NCBI GenBank assembly: GCA_902582755.1
Contig: CACHSZ010000003.1
Span: 1 to 64,000 of the forward strand
Origin: an uncultured Alphaproteobacteria bacterium
Lineage (GTDB): Bacteria > Pseudomonadota > Alphaproteobacteria > HIMB59 > GCA-002718135
DNA: 64,000 bases
Reading direction: 5' to 3'
Shown: in pieces, positions 31,640-40,058 of the stretch
How positions within the stretch are numbered: position 1 is the first letter of the stretch
Layout of the letters: each line of letters opens with the position of its first letter
Position numbers and translations under genes: made by a program
The notes under the pieces: generated by a model
Seen by the model: the letters and a program-made list of their open reading frames with translations, nothing else
Database searches by the model: none
Told to the model about the DNA's origin: nothing

Positions 31640-32797
31640 ATGGAAGTTTCAAAAAGAATATTTAATTTAGAAACAGAAACAGCATTCTCTATTCTTGCTA
31701 AAGCTAATAATCTTGCTGCTAAAGGTAAAAATATTATTAATTTAGGAATAGGACAACCCGATTTTCCTACACCAATAAATATTCAGGAAGCTGCCATTAA
31801 AGCAATTAAAGATGGTCATCATGGCTATACTCCATCAAATGGGATCCCCGAATTACGAGAATCAATTTCAGAGCTAGTATTTAAAAAATATAAATCAAAT
31901 ATTAATCCAGAAAATGTTTTAATAACTCCAGGTGGTAAGCCAGTAATTTTTATTTCAGCATTATTATTAGGAAGTGAAGACAGAGAAATTATTTTTCCCG
32001 ATCCAGGTTTTCCAATTTATAGATCTATGATTAAATATAGCGGTGCAAAAGCTGTACCATTAAAGCTTTCAGAAAAAGATAATTTCGAAATTAATACTGA
32101 ACAATTAAAAGAATTAATTTCTGAGAAAACAAGTTTGATAATAATAAATAATCCAAACAATCCAACAGGATCATATATGAATAAGAAAAAAATTACTGAT
32201 CTTGTTAATTTACTAGAGCAGTACCCAAACGTATCCATTTTAAGTGATGAAATTTATAGTAATATTATTTTTAATAATGAACAAATGCCATCATTATTAG
32301 AATACGAAAGCATAAAAGATAGATTAATAGTTCTTGAAGGATGGAGCAAAACATATTGTATGACTGGATGGAGATTAGGCTGGAGTATATGGCCAGAAAA
32401 TTTAATTGAACATGCTAATAAAATATGTGTCAATTACAATTCCTGCCCTACCTCAATTTCGCAATATGCAGGGTTAGAAGCAATAAAAGGTTCTCAGAAA
32501 GAAATAACAAAAATTGTTAGTGAATTTCAAAAAAGAAAAGAGTACGTATTTAATGAATTGAATAAATTAGAAAAAATTTCTTGTTTTGAACCAGGTGGTG
32601 CTTTTTATGCATTTCCAAATATTTCAAAAACTGGATTGAGCGGAAAAAAATTTTCAGAAATCGCACTTGAAGAAAAAGGTGTTGCATTAGTTCCTGGCTC
32701 TAGCTTTGGAGATAATGCTGGAGAATTTGTAAGAATAAGTTTTGCTAATTCTCTAGAAAATATTAAAGAAGCAATTAATAGGTTATCTACGATATGA
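31640..32797 (+). CDS. PLP-dependent aminotransferase, class I/II (aspartate/alanine type)
   Basis: Fold-type I aminotransferase of 385 residues. GIGQPDFPTP is near residue 36, GYTPSNGIPELR near 66 and the motif NNPNNPTG (about 172-179) follows. The PLP lysine lies in EGWSKTYCMTGWRLG (about residue 238), and the C-terminal arginine motif is FVRISFA. Members use aspartate, alanine, glutamate or related amino acids; the exact substrate cannot be read from sequence. Its stop overlaps the PII gene start (ATGA), linking it to nitrogen metabolism. Confidence 0.88.
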   Translation: MEVSKRIFNLETETAFSILAKANNLAAKGKNIINLGIGQPDFPTPINIQEAAIKAIKDGHHGYTPSNGIPELRESISELVFKKYKSNINPENVLITPGGKPVIFISALLLGSEDREIIFPDPGFPIYRSMIKYSGAKAVPLKLSEKDNFEINTEQLKELISEKTSLIIINNPNNPTGSYMNKKKITDLVNLLEQYPNVSILSDEIYSNIIFNNEQMPSLLEYESIKDRLIVLEGWSKTYCMTGWRLGWSIWPENLIEHANKICVNYNSCPTSISQYAGLEAIKGSQKEITKIVSEFQKRKEYVFNELNKLEKISCFEPGGAFYAFPNISKTGLSGKKFSEIALEEKGVALVPGSSFGDNAGEFVRISFANSLENIKEAINRLSTI

Positions 32798-33135
32798 AAA
32801 AAATAGAAGCAATCATTAAACCATTTAAACTTTCTCAAGTTAAAGAAGCTTTACATGAACTTGGAATATCCGGAATGACATTAGTGGATGTAAAAGGTTT
32901 CGGTAGACAAAGAGGATCAACTGGTGGAATTGATCCTAATGATGGGTATGATGATGAATTTTTAGCAAAAATGAAACTTGAAGTGATCGTCGAAGACAAT
33001 CAAGTAAATGATGTTATTGAATCAATAAAAACTAGCGCTTATTCAGGAAAAATCGGCGATGGTAAGATTTTTGTATCAAATATTGAGCAGGTAATTAGAA
33101 TAAGGACTGGTGAAAAAGACAGTGATGCTGTCTAA
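32794..33135 (+). CDS. glnK: Nitrogen regulatory protein PII with divergent T-loop
   Basis: Trimeric 2-oxoglutarate/ATP sensor of 113 residues. The start (MKKIEAIIKPFKL), the B-loop SGKIGDGKIF (84-93) and the C-terminal IRIRTGE are canonical. The T-loop (about residues 37-56) is not: the usual RGAEY uridylylation sequence is replaced by a Gly/Asp-rich segment reading GGIDPNDGYDDEF, one residue longer, with a tyrosine at 52 near the normal modification position. It is translationally coupled to the upstream aminotransferase and stands before the riboswitches and glnA. Whether it is GlnB or GlnK in function is undecided. Confidence 0.92.
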   Translation: MKKIEAIIKPFKLSQVKEALHELGISGMTLVDVKGFGRQRGSTGGIDPNDGYDDEFLAKMKLEVIVEDNQVNDVIESIKTSAYSGKIGDGKIFVSNIEQVIRIRTGEKDSDAV

Positions 33136-33176
33136 TTTTTCTTTACTTTTATATAAAACCTAGTAATTAAACTACA

Positions 33177-33230
33177 ATCGTTCAACTCTTTTAGAGTCGG
33201 AAGTAGGCATTGTGCCGAAGGAACGCATGC
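33177..33230 (+). promoter_or_regulatory. Glutamine riboswitch (glnA RNA motif), copy 1
   Basis: Matches the glnA-type glutamine aptamer. P1 is CGTTC (33179-33183) with GAACG (33221-33225). P2 is ACTCT (33185-33189) with AGAGT (33193-33197). The conserved core TCGGAAGTA follows, then P3 GGCA (33206-33209) with TGCC (33213-33216), and GAAGGAACGC closes P1. This family is known mainly from cyanobacteria and marine metagenomes, where it controls nitrogen genes in response to L-glutamine. It lies 42 bases after the PII stop and is followed by a second copy. Confidence 0.88.
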
Positions 33231-33240
33231 AAAAGTTATA

Positions 33241-33296
33241 AATCGTTCAACCTATTATTAGTAGGTCGGAAGTAAGCTAAAGCTGAAGGAACGCGC
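33241..33296 (+). promoter_or_regulatory. Glutamine riboswitch (glnA RNA motif), copy 2
   Basis: Second aptamer with the same architecture but different stem sequences. P1 is CGTTC (33244-33248) with GAACG (33289-33293). P2 is CCTA (33251-33254) with TAGG (33262-33265). The identical core TCGGAAGTA is followed by P3 AGCT (33275-33278) with AGCT (33281-33284) and then GAAGGAACGC. Because the stems differ from copy 1 while pairing and core are kept, the two copies show compensatory changes. This is direct evidence that the fold is under selection. Confidence 0.88.
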
Positions 33297-33334
33297 ATCA
33301 AAAGCAGATTTCATAACTAGAGCATGATTTAACC

Positions 33335-33361
33335 GGGTAACGCTGGATAGCATACCCTTTT
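33335..33361 (+). terminator. Terminator-like hairpin between the riboswitches and glnA
   Basis: GGGTA (33335-33339) pairs with TACCC (33353-33357). Inside it GCT (33342-33344) pairs with AGC (33349-33351), and TTTTG follows directly. It sits 20 bases before the glnA ribosome site (AAGGAG, 33369-33374). It could be the expression platform of the tandem aptamers. The T-tract is short, so it may be a weak or conditional terminator. Confidence 0.45.
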
Positions 33362-33381
33362 GTTGAAGTAAGGAGATAGAT

Positions 33382-34812
33382 ATGAAATTAAAAAGCTCGA
33401 CTCCAAAAGATTTAATGTCTGAAATTAAAGATATGGACATTAAAATGGTTGATATGCGCTTTACTGACATACCAGGTACAACTCAACATTTTACAATACC
33501 AATTAAATTTTTAGACGAAGATATATTTTCTGATGGACTTGGTTTTGATGGATCTTCAGTTAGAGGTTTCCAAGAAATTCAAGACAGTGATATGATTGTT
33601 TTGCCAGATGCAACGACTGCATACATTGATCCATTTTTTTCAGAAAAAACTCTAGCATTACATTGTAATATTAAGGATCCTGTAACTTTGGTTGATTATA
33701 GTCGTGATCCAAGAAATATTGCCAAAAAAGCTGAGGCATATTTGAAATCATCTGGTATTGGCGATACAGCATTTTTCGGACCAGAAGCAGAATTTTTTGT
33801 ATTTAACAATGTTCAGTTTGATTCTGGATCAAACTTTGCGTTTCATGAAGTTGATTCTGTCGAAGGTACTTGGAATAGTGGCGCTGATGAAAACCCAAAC
33901 TTAGGACATAAACCTAGACATAAAGAAGGTTATTTTCCTTTACCACCAGTTGATACACTTCAAGATGTAAGAACTGAAATGGTAATGACTATGCAAGACA
34001 TTGGTCTTACTGTTGAAGCACATCACCATGAAGTTGCAACAGGTGGACAGTGTGAAATTGATTTAGAATTTTCACCACTGTTAAAAATGGCCGATGATAT
34101 GATGAAATATAAGTACGTTGTAAAAAATGTTGCCAGACAACATGGAATGACTGCTACATTTATGCCTAAACCTTTATTTGAAGATAATGGTTCAGGAATG
34201 CACGTGCATCAAAGTGTTTGGAAAGACGGTGACACATTAATGTATAAAGAAGGTAACTATGCTAACCTGAGTGATTTAGCTCTAAACTATATTGGAGGTA
34301 TTCTTAAACACGCACCTGCTCTATTAGCTTTTTGTGCTCCAACTACTAATTCTTATAAAAGATTGGTACCAGGCTTTGAGGCTCCGGTAAACATTGTTTA
34401 CTCTCAAAGAAATAGAACTGCATCTGTGAGAATTCCTGCTTATTCTCAAAGCCCTAAAGCAAAAAGAATGGAATTTAGATGTCCAGATCCAAGTGCAAAT
34501 CCATACTTAGCATTCTCAGCAATGTTAATGGCAGGATTAGATGGAATTAAAAATAAAATTAATCCTGGTGATCCAACAGATATAAATCTCTATGCTGCTA
34601 GCGATGAAGTTTTGTCTAAAATTCAATCTACGCCTGGATCTTTAGCTGAATCTCTTGAAGCTCTTGAAAAAGATCATGCATTTTTATTAGAGGGTGATGT
34701 ATTCACCAAAGATGTAATTGAAACTTATATTAGCTATAAAAAAGAGAGTGAGGTTGACCCTATTAATATTAGACCTCACCCTCACGAGTTTAAACTATAC
34801 TACGACGTGTAG
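33382..34812 (+). CDS. glnA: Glutamine synthetase, type I
   Basis: ATP-dependent ligation of ammonia to glutamate, 476 residues, dodecameric GSI family. Motifs are [10 protein letters not shown] (54-63), [58 protein letters not shown] and [10 protein letters not shown]. The adenylylation-site region keeps the tyrosine (Tyr404, NLYAASDEV) but lacks the DLPPEE that normally follows it. AAGGAG lies seven bases before the ATG. It is preceded by two glutamine aptamers and followed by a strong terminator, so it is probably a single-gene unit. Confidence 0.97.
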   Translation: MKLKSSTPKDLMSEIKDMDIKMVDMRFTDIPGTTQHFTIPIKFLDEDIFSDGLGFDGSSVRGFQEIQDSDMIVLPDATTAYIDPFFSEKTLALHCNIKDPVTLVDYSRDPRNIAKKAEAYLKSSGIGDTAFFGPEAEFFVFNNVQFDSGSNFAFHEVDSVEGTWNSGADENPNLGHKPRHKEGYFPLPPVDTLQDVRTEMVMTMQDIGLTVEAHHHEVATGGQCEIDLEFSPLLKMADDMMKYKYVVKNVARQHGMTATFMPKPLFEDNGSGMHVHQSVWKDGDTLMYKEGNYANLSDLALNYIGGILKHAPALLAFCAPTTNSYKRLVPGFEAPVNIVYSQRNRTASVRIPAYSQSPKAKRMEFRCPDPSANPYLAFSAMLMAGLDGIKNKINPGDPTDINLYAASDEVLSKIQSTPGSLAESLEALEKDHAFLLEGDVFTKDVIETYISYKKESEVDPINIRPHPHEFKLYYDV

Positions 34813-34834
34813 AATTATACTTTTCTCTATAAAG

Positions 34835-34861
34835 AAAACCGCCTTAGGGCGGTTTTTTTTA
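34835..34861 (+). terminator. Rho-independent terminator of glnA
   Basis: CCGCC (34839-34843) pairs with GGCGG (34848-34852) around a TTAG loop. It is flanked by AAAA on the 5' side and an eight-base T-tract on the 3' side. This is one of the clearest terminators in the window. Confidence 0.92.
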
Positions 34862-34896
34862 TGTTTTTAGAACAACACTTTTGATAAGAAATATTT

Positions 34897-36831
34897 GTGG
34901 CTAAAAAATCTACTTATAATGCCAAAGATATTGAAGTACTTGAGGGTCTTGAGCCAGTTCGTAAAAGACCGGGTATGTATATTGGAAGCACAAATCAAGA
35001 TGGTCTTCATCATTTAGTTAACGAAGTACTAGATAATAGTATAGATGAAGTTTTAGCTGGTCACGCGACCGATATAAGTTTTCAATATAAAAAAGATGGT
35101 TCGATAAAAATAAAAGATAATGGAAGAGGTATTCCTATTGATTTTCATCCAAAATATAAAAATAAAAGAGCACTTGAAGTAGTTTTAACTACACTTCACG
35201 CAGGTGGTAAATTTAACAGTAATGCTTACAAAACTTCTGGTGGATTACACGGGGTTGGGATTTCTGTTGTAAATGCATTAAGTTCTTTATTACAAGTTCA
35301 GGTATTCAAAGATGGAAAAGCGTATAGACAAGATTACTCAAAAGGAAAGGTTAAGACAAAAATAAAAATTGAAAAATGTAGCAAAAAATTAAAAGGTACA
35401 GAAATTTCTTTTATTCCAGATGAAAGTATATTTGAAGAAACACAATTTGTTCCAAAAAAATTATATAATTTTATAAATATGAAATCAGTATTAGTTGGAG
35501 GCACAACTATCAACTTTGAAATTGATAAAGAATTAATAAAAGATAAAACCCCTAACAAAAAAAGTTTTTTTTATAAAAAAGGAATTGAAGATTATTTTCA
35601 ATTAGAATACGCAAACAACTCTAAATTATTTGAAAAAAATTTTTTATTAAAATCAAAAATTAAAGATAATGAAAATTTTGAAACTTTAATTTCATTTAAT
35701 ACAAATGAAAATTCAAGTTTAATGTCATATTGTAACACTATTGAAACACCAGATGGCGGCTCTCATGAAAATGGTATTCGTAATGGAATTCTAAAAGCTA
35801 TAAAACTTTATGGCCAAAAAAATCAATTCTCAAAAATCAGTAATATCAATCACAGTGATATTTTTGATTACTCTAACGTTATTATTTCAATCTTTATAAA
35901 TGATCCAAGTTTTGAAGGCCAAACTAAAAAGAGAATAATAATGCCAAATTTACAAAAAGAAATTGAAACAAAAACACAACAAGAATTTTTATTATGGTTA
36001 AATGCTAATAAGAAAAATTCAAAAATACTTTTAGATAATTTAATTGAAAGAGCTCTTCAAAGAACTGATTTATCAAAAATTAAAGAGTTAGATAGAAAAA
36101 GTATTAAAGAAAGAAATCGTCTTCCAGGTAAACTAGTAGATTGTTCGAGTAAATCAATAAAAGATTCTGAAATATTTATTGTTGAAGGTGACAGTGCTGG
36201 AGGTTCTGCTAAGCAAGCAAGAAATAGAGAATTTCAAGCAATACTTCCTTTAAGGGGGAAAATATTAAATGTTTATAATGTTGGTTTATCTAAAATTGCT
36301 GATAACAATGAAATACAAAATCTTATTCAATCTTTGGGTTGTGGTATTGGAAAAAACTTTGAAATTTCAAAACTTCGATATGAGAAAATAATTTTAATGA
36401 CTGATGCGGACGTAGATGGTTCACATATTGCAACTCTACTTATTACTTTTTTTTATAAATATATGAAAAGTTTAATTGATGAAAATAAACTATATCTAGC
36501 AATGCCTCCTTTATTTAAAATTTATAACAAAAATAAATCTTTTTACGCATATGATGAAAAAGAGAAAGATAAATTAATTGAAAAAGAATTTAAGTCTGAC
36601 AATTATAACATTACAAGATTTAAAGGTTTGGGTGAAATGCCAGCTGATCAATTGAAAGAGACTACAATGGATCAAAACAAAAGAAATCTAATATTGATTA
36701 ACTCTGAAAAAGCTAAGAAAGATATGAAGAATACCGAAAGTTTATTCGAAACCTTAATGGGAAAACAAGCAGAGTTACGTTTTAAATTTATTCAAAATAA
36801 TGCTAACTTCATTAAAAATTTAGACGTCTAA
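34897..36831 (+). CDS. parE: DNA topoisomerase IV subunit B
   Basis: ATPase subunit of the type IIA topoisomerase that decatenates chromosomes, 644 residues. The GHKL ATPase motifs are NEVLDNSIDEVLAGHA, DNGRGIPIDFH and GGLHGVGISVVNALS. The TOPRIM domain shows EGDSAGGSAKQARNREFQAILPLRGKILN and DADVDGSHI. The short form without the extra GyrB insert and the KKSTYNAKDIEVLEGLEPVRKRPGMYIG-type start (the first half read here) point to ParE rather than GyrB. The start is a GTG with only a weak ribosome site. Confidence 0.93.
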   Translation: MAKKSTYNAKDIEVLEGLEPVRKRPGMYIGSTNQDGLHHLVNEVLDNSIDEVLAGHATDISFQYKKDGSIKIKDNGRGIPIDFHPKYKNKRALEVVLTTLHAGGKFNSNAYKTSGGLHGVGISVVNALSSLLQVQVFKDGKAYRQDYSKGKVKTKIKIEKCSKKLKGTEISFIPDESIFEETQFVPKKLYNFINMKSVLVGGTTINFEIDKELIKDKTPNKKSFFYKKGIEDYFQLEYANNSKLFEKNFLLKSKIKDNENFETLISFNTNENSSLMSYCNTIETPDGGSHENGIRNGILKAIKLYGQKNQFSKISNINHSDIFDYSNVIISIFINDPSFEGQTKKRIIMPNLQKEIETKTQQEFLLWLNANKKNSKILLDNLIERALQRTDLSKIKELDRKSIKERNRLPGKLVDCSSKSIKDSEIFIVEGDSAGGSAKQARNREFQAILPLRGKILNVYNVGLSKIADNNEIQNLIQSLGCGIGKNFEISKLRYEKIILMTDADVDGSHIATLLITFFYKYMKSLIDENKLYLAMPPLFKIYNKNKSFYAYDEKEKDKLIEKEFKSDNYNITRFKGLGEMPADQLKETTMDQNKRNLILINSEKAKKDMKNTESLFETLMGKQAELRFKFIQNNANFIKNLDV

Positions 36832-36834
36832 TTT

Positions 36835-38316
36835 ATGAAAAAATATTTTTTGGTAATAGATCAAGGAACAACAAGTTCAAGAATTGTACTGTATAATAAA
36901 AAATTTGAAATATTCGATATTGTCCAAAAAGAATTTAAACAATATTTTCCCAATGAAGGATGGGTAGAACATAATGCAACAGAAATTTGGGATGATGTTA
37001 GAAATTTAATTTCAAAAATATTAAGAAAAAATAAGTTAAATTCAAAAAATATAATTTCAATTGGAATTACCAATCAAAGAGAAACAACAGTTTTGTGGAA
37101 TAAGAAAACTGGGAAACCAGTTTACAGAGCAATAGTCTGGCAAGATAGAAGAACAGCTAATCTTTGTGAAAATTTAAAAAGAAAAGGGATTGATAAAAAA
37201 ATTCAAAAAATAACTGGTCTAGAGCTTGATCCATATTTTTCAGCTACTAAAATTAAATGGATTATTGATAATGTTAAGGAAGTAAATAAGAATTTAAAAA
37301 ATAATAATTTACTTTTTGGAACAATAGACACCTGGCTATTATGGAAATTAACCAAGGGAAAATCTCACCTAACAGATATATCAAATGCCTCAAGAACCAT
37401 GATTTTTGATTCTCAAAAAGAGCAGTGGTCTGACACAATTTTAAAAATATTTAATATTCCAAAAAATATCTTACCAACTGTAGTTGAAAATGCATATGAT
37501 TTTGGCTCTACTAAATTATTTGGTGATTCAATACCAATTGGAGGCATGGCTGGAGACCAACAGTCAGCAACAATTGGTCAAGCTTGTTTTAAAAAAGGGC
37601 AATCAAAAAGTACATATGGTACAGGCTGTTTTCTTCTTATGAATATTGGAGAAAAATTTAAATTATCTAAAAATAGATTACTAACAACTGTTGCTTTTAA
37701 AATAAATGGTAAAAAAATGTTTTGCTATGAAGGAAGTATTTTTGTAGCAGGCTCTGCCATACAATGGCTTCGCGATAATTTAAAATTTATAAAAGATTCT
37801 AGTGAAACTGATAAATTGTATAAAAAAGCTAATAAAGATGAAAGTTTATTTTTTGTTCCAGCCTTAACTGGACTTGGCGCCCCATATTGGAACCCTAATG
37901 CAAGAGGCACATTTTTTGGCATCACTAGAAATACGTCTAAAGAAGATATCATCAAAGCAACTTTGGACAGCCTATCTTTTCAAACTTATGAATTAATTGA
38001 GTGTATGGAAAAAGATTCTAAGACTAAGATTAGTGAAATAAGAGTTGATGGAGGTATGGTTAAAAATAATAGTTTTCTACAAAGTTTAGCAAATATTTCT
38101 CAAATTAAAATTATTAGACCAAGTAATGTTGAGACTACTTCACTTGGCGTAGCATATCTTGCAGCAATTCAATCTGGATATTTAAAAAATACAAGCCAAA
38201 TAAGTAAACTTTGGAAAAAAGATAAAACAGTAAAAGCAAATATTAACAAATCCATTTCAACTTCTAGTATTAGTAAGTGGAAATCAATTATAAATGTAGT
38301 CAATAATTTTTATTAA
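36835..38316 (+). CDS. glpK: Glycerol kinase
   Basis: FGGY-family kinase of 493 residues that phosphorylates glycerol to glycerol 3-phosphate. It begins MKKYFLVIDQGTTSSRIVLY and contains ITNQRETTVLWNKKTG, AIVWQDRRT, GGMAGDQQSATIGQ, TYGTGCFLLMN, PALTGLGAPYWNPNARG and the FGGY-type signature region TSLGVAYLAAIQSG. The start is three bases after the parE stop, an unusual partnership. No glycerol facilitator or glycerol-3-phosphate dehydrogenase is adjacent, so glycerol may enter by diffusion or come from lipids. Confidence 0.95.
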   Translation: MKKYFLVIDQGTTSSRIVLYNKKFEIFDIVQKEFKQYFPNEGWVEHNATEIWDDVRNLISKILRKNKLNSKNIISIGITNQRETTVLWNKKTGKPVYRAIVWQDRRTANLCENLKRKGIDKKIQKITGLELDPYFSATKIKWIIDNVKEVNKNLKNNNLLFGTIDTWLLWKLTKGKSHLTDISNASRTMIFDSQKEQWSDTILKIFNIPKNILPTVVENAYDFGSTKLFGDSIPIGGMAGDQQSATIGQACFKKGQSKSTYGTGCFLLMNIGEKFKLSKNRLLTTVAFKINGKKMFCYEGSIFVAGSAIQWLRDNLKFIKDSSETDKLYKKANKDESLFFVPALTGLGAPYWNPNARGTFFGITRNTSKEDIIKATLDSLSFQTYELIECMEKDSKTKISEIRVDGGMVKNNSFLQSLANISQIKIIRPSNVETTSLGVAYLAAIQSGYLKNTSQISKLWKKDKTVKANINKSISTSSISKWKSIINVVNNFY

Positions 38317-39121
38317 GATTTAACCAATTTGAAAGTTCTAAAGAATGGATTTCCTCATCAACTACATCATCATATATATGTAATTCTTTTTTCTTAAGAT
38401 TATCAGGGTTTTGTAAAATCATTTTTTCATTTTCAAATTCTGATAAATTTTCATATACTTTTTGTTCCAACAAAATATCTTTTCTCATTTCCATAAGTCC
38501 AGCCATCCATTTTGAATTAAATTCTGGATGGTATTGCACTGCCCAAACACTTGATTGATTTACTTCAAAGCTTATAGATTGGAATTGACTGATCTTATTT
38601 GAGGCTAGTACCTTAGTTTCTTTTGGAAGCTTTTCTGCTTCATCATAATGCCAACACAGTGCATTAAATGATTTTTTTTTGTTTTTATACATGGGATGAA
38701 TTTCACCATCTTGATTTAATGTAATATTTTTAGCTAAAACTGCTTCAAGGCCATTTGGATTTTTTCTTACTTTACCTCCTGCGGCAGTTACTAAAACCTG
38801 AAGCCCCCAACAACTACCAAATATTTTATTCTTTTTTTTAAATAATTCTTTAGCTAAATCTATTTGATTAGTTATGGATTTTGTCATGTTATATATATTA
38901 AGTAAGCTTCCTGTCCAAGCAACCGCTTCGAAATCGTCAAGACCTATGCCTAAAGGAAGATAATTATTATGAACAGCAGGATGAATTGTTGTAATATTGA
39001 TAATCGAACTAGAATATTTTTTTAAAATTTTTTCATATACTTGAAATTGAGTATCCATACCCAATTTTGTATATCGATCAGAAGCTTCTTTTTCATTTCC
39101 ATCGACTAATAATATGTTCAT
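38300..39121 (-). CDS. Class I glutamine amidotransferase-like protein
   Basis: 273 residues with a class I amidotransferase fold. The nucleophile is Cys104 in FGSCWGLQVL, and His198 and Glu200 in VQYHPEFNS complete the triad. It resembles stand-alone GMP-synthase-like amidotransferases (for example gamma-glutamyl-polyamine or peptide hydrolases) rather than GuaA, because no synthetase domain is attached. The substrate is unknown. Its 3' end overlaps the convergent glpK end by 17 bases, and it is divergent from iolE with only 43 bases between. Confidence 0.8.
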   Translation of the reverse strand: MNILLVDGNEKEASDRYTKLGMDTQFQVYEKILKKYSSSIINITTIHPAVHNNYLPLGIGLDDFEAVAWTGSLLNIYNMTKSITNQIDLAKELFKKKNKIFGSCWGLQVLVTAAGGKVRKNPNGLEAVLAKNITLNQDGEIHPMYKNKKKSFNALCWHYDEAEKLPKETKVLASNKISQFQSISFEVNQSSVWAVQYHPEFNSKWMAGLMEMRKDILLEQKVYENLSEFENEKMILQNPDNLKKKELHIYDDVVDEEIHSLELSNWLNLNKNY

Positions 39122-39164
39122 ATTTATCTTTATTTTTCATCTATCATGAAATATGTAAAACTTC

Positions 39165-40058
39165 ATGAAAATTAAACTTGGTATCGCGCCTATTGCCTGG
39201 AGCAATGATGATATGCCAGAACTAGGAGGTGACACTCCTATTGAAAAATGTTTAGAGGATGCAAGCACATCTGGATTTTCAGGTATTGAATTAGGTGGAA
39301 AATTTCCGAGAAATCCTGGAATAACAAAATATCTTTTAGAAAAATTTAATTTAAAAATGCCAGGTGGTTGGTATGGCGCAATGCTTAGAGAAAGAAGTGT
39401 AAAAGAAGAATGGATAGCACTTCAAGATCATTTAAATTTATTAAAGTTAATTAATGCGGATGTTTTTGTTTTTGCTGATGTATCTGGTTCAATTCAAGGC
39501 GATCAATCAAAAGCTCTTAGTAAAAGACCAATACTTGAAAAAGATGAATGGGATAGTTATTGCAAAAAAATCAGTGAATTATCTGATATGCTGATGGATG
39601 AAGGAATGCCAATGTCGTATCATGAGCATATGGGAACTATTATACAGTCCGAGGAAGATGTAGATCGATTTATGGATATGACAAATCAAAATACATTTTT
39701 GCTTTACGATACTGGACACTTAATGTTTGCCGAAGCAAATTACGAAAGAGTATTAAAAAATTATATTTCTCGAATTAACCATGTTCATTGTAAAGATATT
39801 AGAAAAGATGTTTTTTTAAAATCTATTAAAGATGACTTAAGTTTTAGAGAGTCTTTTTTAGATGGTGTTTTCACTGTTCCAGGAGATGGTTGCATTGATT
39901 ACGATCCATTAATTAAGATACTATATGAGGCAAAATATCAGGAATGGTTAATTATTGAAGCTGAGCAGGATCCTAAAAAAGCAAACCCTCTTGAATATGC
40001 AAAATTAGGACATAATTACTTGCATAATATAATAACAAAAAATGGGTATATTCTTTAA
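39165..40058 (+). CDS. iolE: Inosose dehydratase-like TIM-barrel protein
   Basis: Sugar phosphate isomerase/epimerase-fold protein of 297 residues. The segments GIAPIAWSNDDMPELGG, GIELGGKFPRN, SYHEHMGTIIQ, LLYDTGHLMFAE, HVHCKDIRKDVF, FTVPGDGCIDY and IIEAEQDPKKANPLEYAKLG follow IolE (2-keto-myo-inositol dehydratase) closely. Metal ligands (His, Asp, His, Glu) are present. The other iol genes are not in this window, so it acts either with genes elsewhere or on a related cyclitol or sugar. Confidence 0.8.
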   Translation: MKIKLGIAPIAWSNDDMPELGGDTPIEKCLEDASTSGFSGIELGGKFPRNPGITKYLLEKFNLKMPGGWYGAMLRERSVKEEWIALQDHLNLLKLINADVFVFADVSGSIQGDQSKALSKRPILEKDEWDSYCKKISELSDMLMDEGMPMSYHEHMGTIIQSEEDVDRFMDMTNQNTFLLYDTGHLMFAEANYERVLKNYISRINHVHCKDIRKDVFLKSIKDDLSFRESFLDGVFTVPGDGCIDYDPLIKILYEAKYQEWLIIEAEQDPKKANPLEYAKLGHNYLHNIITKNGYIL

